NCBI RefSeq assembly: GCF_014839835.1
Contig: NC_071627.1
Span: 4,837,001-4,901,000 of the forward strand
Origin: Dryobates pubescens
Taxonomy: Eukaryota; Chordata; Aves; Piciformes; Picidae
DNA length: 64,000 bases
Direction of reading: 5' to 3'
In this document: piece after piece, positions 48,908-59,975 of the stretch
Layout of the letters: every line of letters begins with the position of its first letter
How positions within the stretch are numbered: position 1 is the stretch's first letter
Position numbers and translations under genes: made by a program
The notes under the pieces: model-generated
The model's input: the letters and a program-made list of their open reading frames with translations, nothing else
The model's database searches: none
Told to the model about the DNA's origin: nothing

Positions 48908-51349
48908 ATGCTGGGAATCCGGGAGGACGCTGTCTGGCTTTTGTGGAGAGGAATGGCGTGGAACGGCAGACGGAGCGGAGGCAGCCTCAGGCAAGTGATC
49001 TTGTTCCTTCTGTGCGTTTGCGTGTGGCAGAGCGGGGCCGAAAGCCTCCGCTATTCTCTGGCGGAGGAGATGGAGAGGGACTCCTTTGTGGGCAATATTG
49101 CCCAGGACCTAGGGCTTACCCCGAGCCAGCTGGCAGCTCGCAAGGCGCGCGTTGTGTCGGAGGGGAACCATCAGCTTTTCCGCCTCAACCCGAGCACCGG
49201 AGAGCTGATGGCCAAGGAATCTCTGGACCGAGAGGAGATCTGTCCTCAGAGCGAGACCTGCACGCTCTTCTTTACACTCTTTTTTGACAATCCATTGCAG
49301 CTGATCGGAGGGGAGGTGGAGGTTCTTGACGTGAACGATAACTCCCCAGTGTTCCCGGAGAAGGAAATGGTTTTTGAGATTCCTGAAACGACATCTCCAG
49401 GTTTCCGTTTTCCTCTGGAAAGTGCCCAGGATGCCGATGTGGGTAGCAACGGCTTGCAGAACTACAGTCTCACGTCCAATTCGCATTTGTCACTCGCCCT
49501 TTATACAGAGAAAGATGGAGCCGTTAATGCTGAGCTCGTCCTAGAGAGGCAGCTGGACCGAGAAGAGCAACCAGAGTTGAAGTTACTCCTCACCGCCACT
49601 GACGGAGGTTCGCCTCGCAGATCGGGCACGGCTCAGATCCGGATCGTGATTCTGGATGCCAATGACAACACCCCAGTGTTCACTCAGGCAGTCTATGAAG
49701 TGCGCCTGGCCGAGAATAGTCCCCCGGGGCAGCTGGTAGTCAGGGTGGCGGCCACGGATCCCGACGAAGGGTCTAATGGGAAAGTGCAGTACACCTTAAC
49801 CCAGATATCTAAGGGGTCCCGACAGATTTTCGATCTGAACCCTGACACGGGGGAGATCCGAGTGGCAGGAAAACTGGACTTTGAGGAAATGAAAAAACAC
49901 GAGATGATGGTGAAAGCCACTGACGGCGGAGGACTCTTTGCACGTTGCAAAGTCATGGTGGAGGTGGTGGACGTGAACGACAACGCCCCGGAGATACAGC
50001 TGACCTCACACACCGCCTCCATTCCTGAGGACGCGCCGCCACGCACCGTGGTAGCGCTTTTCAGCGTGCGGGACCAAGACGCCGGAGAAAACGGAAGGAC
50101 GGAGTGCACCATCGATGGGGACTTGCCCTTCACTCTCACCCCCACCTTCGGCAATTTCTACGAGCTGAGAACCAACGCGGCGCTGGACAGGGAGACGACG
50201 GCAGAGTATAACATCAGCATCCGAGCGACGGACTGGGGCCCGCGGCGCCTGAGCTCTCGGCAGAGCCTGTGGGTGCAGGTGTCGGACGTGAACGACAACG
50301 CCCCCGCCTTCAGCCAGGAGCTCTACAGCATGTGGGTGACGGAGAACAACAGCCCCATGGTGCGCATCGGCAGCGTGCAGGCCAGCGACGCGGACGCGGG
50401 CAGCAACGCGCGCGTGCAGTACGCGCTGGTGCGTGAGGAGGGCGAGGAGCAGCCGGCGGTGTCGGTGAGCTCGGAGAGCGGCGACGTGTACGTGGTGCGC
50501 TCGCTGGACTACGAGCGGGTGCGCGCCTTGGAGGTGTGGGTGAGCGCGGCCGACGGCGGCTGGCCGGCGCTGAGCGCGCGGGCGCTGCTGCGCGTGCTGG
50601 TGCGCGACGAGAACGACAACGCGCCGGTGGTGCTGCACCCTGGTGCCGAGAGCGGCGCGGGCGCGGGCGAGCTGGTGCCGCGCTGGGCGCCGGCAGGCTA
50701 CCTGGTGGCCAAGGTGGTGGCGGTGGACGCGGACGCGGGGCAGAACGCCTGGCTGTCCTACGAGCTGGCCAAGGCCACGGAGCCGGGGCTCTTCCGCCTC
50801 GGGCTGCACAGCGGCGAGCTGCGCACGGCGCGGGCCGTGGCCGAGCGCGACGCGCCCCGACACAGGCTCGTCGTGCTCGTGCGAGACCGCGGCCAGCCGC
50901 CGCGCTCGGCCAGCGCCACCCTCGCCATCGCCCTGCTCCACGACTTCTCCGACGCCCATGTGCGCCTCAGCCAGGACGCGCCGCCCGCCGAGCCCGACGA
51001 CACGCTCACTCTCTACCTCATCGCCTGCCTGGCCTGCGTCTCCGCGCTCTGCCTGGCCACCGGCCTGGCCGCCCTGCTCATGAAACTGCGGCGGGACAGG
51101 CGGAAGCACGACGAGCCCTTGCCCACCTTCCCGACGGCTGTCGCCGAGAGTGACGCAGGCTCCCTTCCCCGCAGCCTTGTCTACGACGTGTGCTTGGCCA
51201 CCGGCACCCTGAGCAGCGACTTTCACTTCCTCGGTCCACTCTTGCCCTGCTTCCCCGCTGGGATTTCCTCCGGCGCAGCCCCTCAGCGGAGTTCTCTTTG
51301 TGTGCAAGCGGCGTCCAACCTTGGCGAAGGAAGCAACTCGGCTGCACAG
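48908..51349 (+). CDS. protocadherin gene 6, large exon (EC1-EC6, TM)
   Basis: The exon has 814 codons; the N-terminus is MLGIRED where the others have MPGSRED or similar. The linkers are DVNDN 141, DANDN 250, DVNDN 355 and 460, and DENDN 567. EC1 has GELMAKESLD and LQLIGGEVEV; the IGG form is shared with gene 7. EC2 is its own (LYTEKDGAVNAEL) and so is SPRRSGTAQ. EC4 has VRDQDAGENG. It carries FGNFYEL at the edge of the homogenised segment. The tail has AGISSGAAPQRSSLC and ends EGSNSAAQ at donor GTGAGG, phase 0. Confidence 0.93.
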
Positions 51350-52045
51350 GTGAGGGACCGGAGCGGGCTGTGATGTGGGGGAAGCAGGGAGGGGGCCGCG
51401 CGGTATTGTGTTTCCCCCCTGGCATTATGACTCTCGGTGCTGCAGTATTGGTGCAGAGTGATCCAATGTTGCATCGAGAGGGTCTCATAGCAGCAGGCTG
51501 GCACCCGCCTCGAGGGTGGGGCTCAGCTCATCTTCTCTGCCCCTCTGCATCCTGTTTCATGTCCTGAGATATTTTTTGTCTCACCATAATAGGAGTGAGT
51601 TGAAACATGAGGGGTTTGGCTGTGTGAGCAACGTTAGTGCATCTTATCTGTGCACTGAGTAGAGCTCCTGCTCTTCTCTTGGTTTTAGCAGTGTCCAGGG
51701 ATCCATTTGACACTTCACAACCCATCTTGATCCGTGGTGAAACACCATTTACTGTCAGAAAGAGGTTTCATTTGGGGCTCTAGCTGTATTCAGTTACCCT
51801 CTCTGACTCAAAAAGGATTCACAGCAGTGTCTTTATGATGTCCATGGTGGAGGATGGTTTCTGGCTTTAGAATTTCATCCATTTTGGTAAGAGACCTGGT
51901 ATGTGGTCTGAAGTCCTCTGTAGCTCTGGGTAGAGAAGGGTGGTGTCACACATGCAGTGCTGTCAGAAATGCTCTCTAAGCTTCTTGCTGATCCCTTCTA
52001 ACCTTTTGCACCCAAATCCCAACCTTTCCTTTCTGTTCTTTGCAG

Positions 52046-52156
52046 GCTCCCCTCTCTGAAGACACAGGTCCCATGCCTGTTGAAGCAGCTGGTCCTGCAA
52101 ACAGGGGGATAGACCTAAATATCACCTCTGATCAAAACCCTTGGCTCACTCATTAG
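52046..52156 (+). CDS. gene 6 private exon 2
   Basis: The acceptor is CTTTCTGTTCTTTGCAG; the intron is 696 bp. It encodes APLSEDTGPM to TSDQNPWLTH then TAG, 36 residues. It lacks the Gly-Arg start, and the otherwise constant Cys is Gly (AAGPAN). The TAG spans the possible donor TA|GTAATT: if spliced at 52155 the codon becomes TAT and translation continues into exon 3. Confidence 0.65.
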   Translation, partial: APLSEDTGPMPVEAAGPANRGIDLNITSDQNPWLTH

Positions 52157-52544
52157 TAATTGAGAAGACATATTGTCTTTCTGTCTGTCCTCAGTGGTTA
52201 CCATCCTCACAGGGAAAAGAGGAAAAAGAGACCAAACATCAACTGAAAAAATCACTGGAGAGGTAAAAGTCTTCTGCCAGAGAGCAAAACCTCTCTCCTC
52301 TTGAGTAGTACTTTATTCATGTAAGTATTTTACTATCATGACATGGACAGAGGATGAGGACTGTGTTGCATGCTGATTACATTGAGACTTGAAGGATGTT
52401 TGTGGGACTGCTCCTGCATCTGAATCTTAAGGGAAATTTTGAAAACTGGAAGAGATCTTTAAGGTAACTTTCTTCTACATCCTATTCCCTCTGTTGTGGC
52501 TTGGGTTTTGTGTGGCTCTGCTACAATGTCTTAGTTTTCTGCAG

Positions 52545-52746
52545 TCTGGTCAATCCCACACAAACAGATCCTCAGCAGAGTTCAGTGGGGCTTGCAAAGG
52601 AATTGCTTAATAACAGGCAGAAGCTGATTACATTAGAAACAGATGAAATGGACACCCTTCTCCTGCCTGAGCAGGAGTTTACAGGTTCTCTGGACTCTAA
52701 AGAGTGGGCTTTGACCAACATACAGTGGTGGGATTTTTTTTCATAA
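52545..52746 (+). CDS. gene 6 candidate exon 3
   Basis: The acceptor is GTCTTAGTTTTCTGCAG. The joined frame reads Y-L-V-N-P-T, QTDPQQSSVGLAKE, NNRQKLITLE, EQEFTGSLDSKEWALTN and ends DFFS before TAA. Exons 1-3 total 2754 nt, a multiple of three. The donor GTAATT is weaker than GTAAGT, so use may be partial. Confidence 0.48.
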
Positions 52747-52969
52747 CGTGAAGCTGAAATGAACATTTCAAATTTTTAGCATAATGTCATAGAGAATTAA
52801 AGCACAGCTTGTAGTCTAGCAGCATGATTAGCTAAAACGTTTACAGTGTTCTTAAGGCACTGCAGGGCATCAGGAAGCTTTCCGTTTGCCTTTTATTAAT
52901 CAGTAATGGTCTATAAAGTGATGTGATATTTCCTTGTAAGTGTGAAATGCCTGATAATGGGGGGTGGGA

Positions 52970-52980
52970 AATAAAATAAA
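52970..52980 (+). terminator. poly(A) signal, gene 6 (overlapping pair)
   Basis: Two overlapping AATAAA hexamers (52970 and 52975) are followed by TCCCTTGGCTGAGTGTGCTG. Confidence 0.7.
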
Positions 52981-52984
52981 CCTA

Positions 52985-54030
52985 CTTAGACCTCCCTTGG
53001 CTGAGTGTGCTGTCTGGGAGATCATTTGCATCATGGTCATTGAAGAGAAAATTGCCTCCACAAGAGTAGGATTTCAGGAACAAATCTGTGTTTCATGTAC
53101 CAAATCACTCTGGACACCTGTCACCATGCACAGCTTGCTCACCTAAACAGCCCAAAAGCTTCATGTGTACAAGGAGATCTGTGTTTCTGTCTGAGCCTGG
53201 ACCAGCAGCTCCATCCAGCTCACAGTGGCAGGAGATCACTTTGCTGCTACCCAGGATTGCTTCCCATGGAGAATCCCCAGATGGATGCTGTCTGCAGCCC
53301 CTAGATGGCAATTGCAAGGCCAGTGCTTTCTCTCTGCTTTCCTCTCCTATCACTTACTCACGAACAGCTTCATATTGGGTTTAATTTTCAGTGAGTTCAA
53401 GTTCCCAAAGCCTATCTGTCCAGCCTCCTACCACATCACTGTGCCATGGTTGAGGGCACCCATGATGAACAAGATTTCCACTGTGGCTGCATTACCATGG
53501 AAGATGTGGCACCAGACAATCCTGGGACTCTTTGTGGAACAGCTGAATAGTCTTTCCTTTCACTAGTAACAAGACAGCACAACCAGAGGCTTTGTGTCCC
53601 ATGACAAGACAGGCTACATCACGAGGCAACTGTTCTTCCAGAGCAAATCTGCATTTGCAAATCTTGTCAGCAGTTTCCCACATATTCTGTTAGGGGAAAG
53701 TTGTCTTGCCTTCCAAAAAACACCCTAAAAGAACCCCAAACAAAAACCCCCAAACCAACCAAACAACAAAACAACACCCAAGGAAAACCTCAGCAAATTA
53801 AAAGGTCCCCTCCTCAGCCAATTATATGCTTCAGCCCTGTTACAGCTGTTTCTGCAGTGCTTCAAGAATGAGGTCAGATCTGAGGCCCCAGATAAGTTCT
53901 TCTGCCACTTGCTGTCCAGCCAAGACTGTGGACCTCTTATCTTGTGCTGTGATGCAATGAGAAGGTAGAACAGACAAATCTCATGCTCATGGCCCTCGTC
54001 TCAGGTCAGGAAATCAAGGAAGCTGTGTGT
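52985..54030. other. post-poly(A) spacer, unit 6, no CR1
   Basis: No gene is seen. It holds the shared flank, including a CAAAC-rich run at 53715-53785, and then passes directly to the spacer block with no antisense CR1. This makes the gene 6-7 interval the shortest (6965 bp from ATG to ATG). Confidence 0.5.
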
Positions 54031-54560
54031 ACTGTGTGTGAAAGTGAAATAAAGAGAACAGCTGATGGCCTTGTGTGGAGACAGTGGTCTTTGTAGAGAT
54101 GTTGCTTCTGAGAAATCTCTGTGAACATTCTGAAAGGGGTGGGAGTTTTTCCTCCTGTTGTCCCTTAACTGAGGTAAGGCTGAGCAGATACATTCCTTCA
54201 GTGCAGGAGCATGGATGATAGAGCATTCAGGAGAACTGTGGGGAGTAAGAAATTGCTGTCAGGCCTCTGTGAGTCTTCTGAGCACTGAGCTTCTGCGCCC
54301 CAAAGAGGGGCCTTGAGTATGCAAAGATCTCTGCAAAGCAGCGAGATTGGAGGAGTGAGCTTTGCAACTCTCCCAACACCTCCATCTGCAGATGGCAAAT
54401 GTAAGGACATTATGGGAGAGTCCAAGAAGATCCTTCTGACAAAACACAAGGCTTAGACTGGACCCTATTGCTTTTTTAACTTCTCGGAGAGGAGCCTGTG
54501 TGGGACTGGATCCAGACTTAGCCCCTCCTTTTAAAGAAGAGTTTGGACCCCAAGTTACAC
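54031..54560. repeat. conserved spacer block, copy 7 (5' truncated)
   Basis: It starts within the block at GTGTGAAAGTGAAATAAAGAG and lacks the earlier CTGTGAACTGTG part. The remainder is typical (GGAGACAGTGGTCTTTG, GCAAAGATCTCTGCAAAGC). Confidence 0.6.
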
Positions 54561-55675
54561 CACATAGTTGTGTTATTTCAGCCTGAACTGGGCCCATCTC
54601 TGCCATCACAAAACCCCTTCACTTGTTTCCCTGTGCCCTTAGGGCCTCACAATCTCTTGCACAAGGTGTTCACATGCCTGTTCCTTCAACATGTATGGAC
54701 TTCTTGTACAATCAGCTTGTTTATTGGATGTTCTTCATCTAGGATGACTGGAGAAGCATCTTTTGCGTTTTATTTACTCATGTAATTTTCTCATCCTCCC
54801 GCAGTATTTGATAGACACCTGGGACTCATCTCTCTTCTGAGGGCTTCACGTGGAATGGTTTCTCTCTTTAGACATCTTTTCCTTGAATGAGAGTTTTGGT
54901 GCAGTTTATAGGGGTGCTGTGGAAGATTTCCAGTAAGTCTCCGTTTTCAACTAAGACAATGTTAGATTAAAATTCAGTTACAATTTGTGTCCTGAGGCCT
55001 CCCCTCTCCAGTCTGTCATGCAAAGCAGTCACTCATGCTGAGCTAAGCAAAACAACTTTCCATTCATTCCATACTCTTGACTGATTCTAATCTTGCCACT
55101 GGAAACTTCATAATAAGTTCTATCTATTCCTAGAAATGTGCTAAACATCTCATATTCACTTTTCTCTTCCCAATCAGACCCTTTCTGATTAAGATTAAAT
55201 TTACTCTCATCATTTACAAAGTTTCTGTTTGAACCTCTAGTATTTTATGCTTCATTGGTTCCTTTAATGGCCCATACATCGGTGGCAATAGATTCGTGCT
55301 CTTCACTATTATTCGCATTAGATCCTCTACTTTAACGTTACTAGTGTCTGGACTTGAATGTATGACTTCCACTAGGTGCTTTGGTACGATAAAGCAGTTG
55401 GCCGTGTGTCCTTAACAGAGGTAGAGCTGTTAAGCTTTGACCTCTGAGAAGGGGAGGATACTCCTCTCAATTAAGGAGATAAACACCTTTAAAATTGAGC
55501 CTCTTTTTCCTAGAAACATCGTTACAGTTCTATTGTGGTGTTGAGCTCAGGTGATGGTAAAGATTTTGCTTGCGGATTTTTTGCCTGCTATCAGCTATTT
55601 GGCTATTCTTTACCACGAAGAGAGCAGTTGGAAGCAGTAAAGCCCAAAGGATCAGCTTCGGCCCGAAGCACAGGA
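54561..55675 (+). promoter_or_regulatory. upstream region of gene 7
   Basis: No gene is seen. The distal block is at about 55075-55330 (TTCCTTTAATGGCCCATACA). The proximal phrase GTGTTGAGCTCAGGTGATGG precedes the CSE. Confidence 0.45.
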
Positions 55676-55715
55676 ACCATTCCGGCTGCTGACGCTGGGT
55701 GGCGGTGTTGACCAT
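55676..55715 (+). promoter_or_regulatory. CSE/CTCF-like promoter element, gene 7
   Basis: The first core reads CCGGCTGCTGAC, so the first CGCT is lost, while GACGCTGGGTGGCGGTG is intact. It lies 158 bp before the ATG. Confidence 0.6.
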
Positions 55716-55872
55716 GAACCGGCAGCTTCCTCTGCCCGCCCCGGCGCTGCAGCACCGGCACACAGCCGACAGAGCTGCTCGGGAGCTCCGGAAGGGAACG
55801 CAGCCGTGCTGCTCTGGAGCTCGCAGAAGCCGTTCCGGACAAACACTGCTCTCCCTGGGACGCTGATTCCAA

Positions 55873-58317
55873 ATGCCGGGAAGCCGGGAGGACGCTGTCT
55901 GGCTTTTGTGGAGAGCAATGGCGTGGAACAGGAGACGGAGCAGAGGCAGCCTCAGGCAAGTGATCTTCTTGTTCCTTCTGTGCTTTTGCGTGTGGCAGAG
56001 CGGGGCCGAAAGCCTCCGCTATTCTCTGGCGGAGGAGATGGAGAGGGACTCCTTTGTGGGCAATATTGCCCAGGACCTGGGGCTTACCCCGAGCCAGCTG
56101 GCAGCTCGCAAGGCGCGCGTTGTGTCGGAGGGGAACCAGCAGCTTTTCCGCCTCAACCCGAGCACCGGAGTGCTGACGGCCAAGGAGTCTCTGGACCGAG
56201 AGGAGATCTGTCCTCAGAGTGAGACGTGTACGCTCTTTTTTACGCTCTTCTTTGACAACCCGTTGCAGCTGATCGGAGGGGAGGTGGAGGTTCTTGACGT
56301 GAACGACAACTCCCCAGTGTTCCCCAAGAAGGAGATGGTTTTAAAGATTCCAGAAACAACACCTCCTGGTTTTCGTTTCCCTCTGCAAAGAGCACAGGAT
56401 AAGGACGTGGGCACCAACGGTTTGCAGAACTACAGCCTCGGACCCGATTCACACTTTTCCCTTACTGTGAAATCAGGGAATGATGGAGCAAAATACCCAG
56501 AGCTTGTCTTAGAGCGCCAGCTGGACCGTGAAGAAAAGACAGAGATTAATCTACTCCTGACTGCCACTGACGGGGGCTCTCTACCGAGGTCATCAACCGC
56601 TCAGGTACGAATCATACTCCTGGATGCCAACGACAACATTCCGATGTTTAGTCAGGAAGTCTACGAGGTGCGCCTCGCTGAGAACAGCCCGCCGGGACAG
56701 CTGGTAGTCAGAGTGGCGGCCACAGATCTCGACGAAGGGTCCAATGGGAAGGTGCACTACGTTTTCACCGAGACATCAAAGGGATCACAGCAGCTCTTCT
56801 ATCTGAACCCTGACACGGGGGAGATTCGAGTCGCCAGAAGCCTGGACTTTGAAGAAACAAAAAAACACGAGATGACGGTAAAAGCCACTGACGGCGGAGA
56901 ACTATTCTCGCATTGCAAAGTGCTGGTGGAAGTCATGGATGTGAATGACAATGCCCCAGAGATACAGCTGACCTCACACAATACCTCCATTCCTGAGGAC
57001 GCACCGCCACGCACCGTGGTGGCCCTCTTCAGTGTGCGGGACCGGGACACCGGCAACAACGGCAGAACGGAGTGCATCATCGAAGGGGACTTGCCCTTCA
57101 CTCTTACCCCCACCTTCGGCAATTTCTACGAGCTGAGAACCAACGCGGCGCTGGACAGGGAGACGACGGCAGAGTACAACATCAGCATCCGAGCGACGGA
57201 CTGGGGCCCGCGGCGCCTGAGCTCTCGGCAGAGCCTGTGGGTGCAGGTGTCGGACGTGAACGACAACGCCCCCGCCTTCAGCCAGGAGCTCTACAGCATG
57301 TGGGTGACGGAGAACAACAGCCCCATGGTGCGCATCGGCAGCGTGCAGGCCAGCGACGCGGACGCGGGCAGCAACGCGCGCGTGCAGTACGCGCTGGTGC
57401 GTGAGGAGGGCGAGGAGCAGCCGGCGGTGTCGGTGAGCTCGGAGAGCGGCGACGTGTACGTGGTGCGCTCGCTGGACTACGAGCGGGTGCGCGCCTTGGA
57501 GGTGTGGGTGAGCGCGGCCGACGGCGGCTGGCCGGCGCTGAGCGCGCGGGCGCTGCTGCGCGTGCTGGTGCGCGACGAGAACGACAACGCGCCGGTGGTG
57601 CTGCACCCTGGTGCCGAGAGCGGCGCGGGCGCGGGCGAGCTGGTGCCGCGCTGGGCGCCGGCAGGCTACCTGGTGGCCAAGGTGGTGGCGGTGGACGCGG
57701 ACGCGGGGCAGAACGCCTGGCTGTCCTACGAGCTGGCCAAGGCCACGGAGCCGGGGCTCTTCCGCCTCGGGCTGCACAGCGGCGAGCTGCGCACGGCGCG
57801 GGCCGTGGCCGAGCGCGACGCGCCCCGACACAGGCTCGTCGTGCTCGTGCGAGACCGCGGCCAGCCGCCGCGCTCGGCCAGCGCCACCCTCGCCGTCGCC
57901 CTGCTCCACGACTTCTCCGACGCCCATGTGCGCCTCAGCCAGGACGCGCCGCCCGCCGAGCCCGACGACACGCTCACTCTCTACCTCATCGCCTGCCTGG
58001 CCTGCGTCTCCGCGCTCTGCCTGGCCACCGGCCTGGCCGCCCTGCTCATGAAGCTGCGGAGGGACAGGCAGAGACAGGACGAGCCCTTGCCCACCTTCCC
58101 GACAGCTGTCGCCGAGAGCGATGCGGGCTCCCTTCCCCGCAGCCTTGTCTACGACGTGTGTTTGGCCACCGGCACCCTGAGCAGCGACTTTCACTTCCTC
58201 GGTCCGCTCTTGCCCTGCTTCCCCGCTGGGATTCCCTCCGGTGTGGCCCTACAGCGGAGCTCGGTGTGCTCGCAAGAAGCGTCCAACCTTGGTGAAGGAA
58301 GCAACTCGGCTGCACAG
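55873..58317 (+). CDS. protocadherin gene 7, large exon (EC1-EC6, TM)
   Basis: The exon has 815 codons; the signal peptide is one residue longer (VIFLFLLC), giving linkers at 142 (DVNDN), 251 (DANDN), 356 and 461 (DVNDN), and 568 (DENDN). EC2 is distinct (LTVKSGNDGAKYPEL; SLPRSSTAQVRIILL), as are EC3 (ARSLDFEETKKHEMTVKATDG-type) and EC4 (VRDRDTGNNGRTECII). It has FGNFYEL and, like gene 4, AVALLHD. The tail begins RQRQDEPLP and ends EGSNSAAQ at donor GTGAGG, phase 0. It is otherwise as in gene 1. Confidence 0.93.
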
Positions 58318-59855
58318 GTGAGGGACAGGAGCGAGTCATGATGAGCACGGAGCGGGGAGGTAGTAGAGCCAGGGTGCGTTTTTCCTCCTGGCATAAGGTT
58401 TCTCGATGCTGCAGATTTGGTGCAGTGTGATACAGTGAAGCAGGTGTTCTGGGGGTTAGAGGGGGGTTGATCACTACAGGCTGTATCAAGTTTGGGGCTC
58501 AGCTCATCTTCTCTCAAAGCGCTTTTTAATCCCTCCCCTCTGCATCCTGTTTTATGTCCTGAGTTTTTTGTCTCACCATTAAAGGGGTCTGCTGAAACAT
58601 GAGGAGATGATAATGAGGGTTATGGGAGTGTGAGCCACTACTTTGTCCATATACTGAGTGGAGTTCTTATGTATCCAAACCAAGAGGAACCCCACTTCTT
58701 GTGAAACTGGTGCAGGGGGATTCAGTGAGGCAGCCAGAAGGGAGGTTAGAAAAGGTGCTCATAACAGCTTGAGAGCAGTTGCATGGAAGGTGGGACTCAG
58801 ATCAGCTGCTCTCCAAGTGTTTAGGAATCCTGACACTCTGCATACAGCTCAGTGTCCTCGCTATTCACCTTAGATCAATTCTTTACCCTCACCACAAAGT
58901 TGAGGAAATGATAAATGCCTTTATCAATGTGTGATCCACATTAGTGGACTCTCTGCACACACTGCATAGAGCTCATAGGGATTCAGAGCAAGAATTAAAC
59001 CTCTTCTTGACAGACCTATTCCTCTAGGTAGCAGCTCTGGCAATGTAGAGGTCCTATCCTGCATCGATCAGGACTTGGGTTGTACAGGGGTGTAAAGTGG
59101 TGTCACATCACTGAGGGTGTACCTGCACCACTGTTAGGAGACTGTGTGTGTCCTGCCAAGGGCAATCCTGCACTGAAGTTAAGCTTATAAAACACAGCAG
59201 GCCACAGAGATTAGTTCCTCTCCCATTCAATTCCTTTAGGTATTTGTCTTCTGTAAGCAGTATTGGTGACACTGGCACCATCCCCTTCTTTTCCTGACCC
59301 AGCTAGGTGATCCTGGACCATACTAGGAATTCTGTTTCCAGCAGCGATGAGGTCATAAAGAGTCATGTCTGAGACCATGAAAGAGCATAAGGAGATGGTC
59401 ATTAAATCAGATCCTCCTTTTCTCTTGGTTTTAGTAATTTCCAGGGATCTACTTGGCACTTCATATGGGTCCAGTTGATGAATAGATATGAAGCTGAAGA
59501 CCACAAACAGTGTCATATGGTCACCCCACAATCCATCATGATCCATAACAAAGGAGCATTTGCTATCTGTTAGAGGTTTCACTTAAGGGCTCTTGAAATA
59601 ATAAATACCCCTTTGTGACTCACAAAGTTTTTGCAGCAGTGTCTTTGGGATGTCTGCAGTGGAGGACAGTTTCTGGTTTTAGATTTCCCCTGATCAGACC
59701 AGAAACCCAGCACCTGGTCTAACCTTGTATCTGGCTATGGGTAGAACAGACTGGTGTCACACACACAGGGGTGTCAGACATGCCCTTTAAGCTTCATTCT
59801 GATGCCTGATTATCCACCACACCACATGATAGACTCTTCTGTCTCTCCTTTGCAG

Positions 59856-59975
59856 GGCAGAGCTCCCCTCTCTCAAGGCACTGGTCCCACACTTGCTGAA
59901 GAAGCTTGTCCTGCAAACACTAGGGTGGAGCTGAATGTCAGCTCTGACCAAAACCCTTGGCTCACCCATCAATAA
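59856..59975 (+). CDS. gene 7 private exon 2 (terminal)
   Basis: The acceptor is CTGTCTCTCCTTTGCAG; the intron, 1538 bp, is the longest of the seven. It encodes GRAPLSQGTG to SSDQNPWLTHQ and TAA, 39 residues. The end reads CATCAATAAGT, so the donor GT is lost by one G-to-A change. The predicted protein is 854 residues. Positions 58318-59855 hold no other gene that I can see. Confidence 0.72.
   Translation, partial: GRAPLSQGTGPTLAEEACPANTRVELNVSSDQNPWLTHQ

Noticed and set aside
5933-58194. Antisense open frames of 400-530 codons opposite EC4-EC6 in every gene
   Set aside because: They lie exactly opposite the GC-rich homogenised segment, have low-complexity His/Arg/Ala-rich composition and no known domain. 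They are shadows of strong codon bias on the sense strand, copied with it.
6697-58295. Plus-strand alternative-frame ORFs of 200-300 codons inside the large exons
   Set aside because: They overlap real cadherin coding in another frame and consist of Arg/Gly/Ala runs. Their conservation follows from the DNA identity of the segment.
5069-58317. Naming the genes as particular PCDHA, PCDHB or PCDHG members
   Set aside because: The tail motif recalls the beta/gamma type, but the homogenised sequence and private exons prevent a one-to-one assignment without synteny or a tree.
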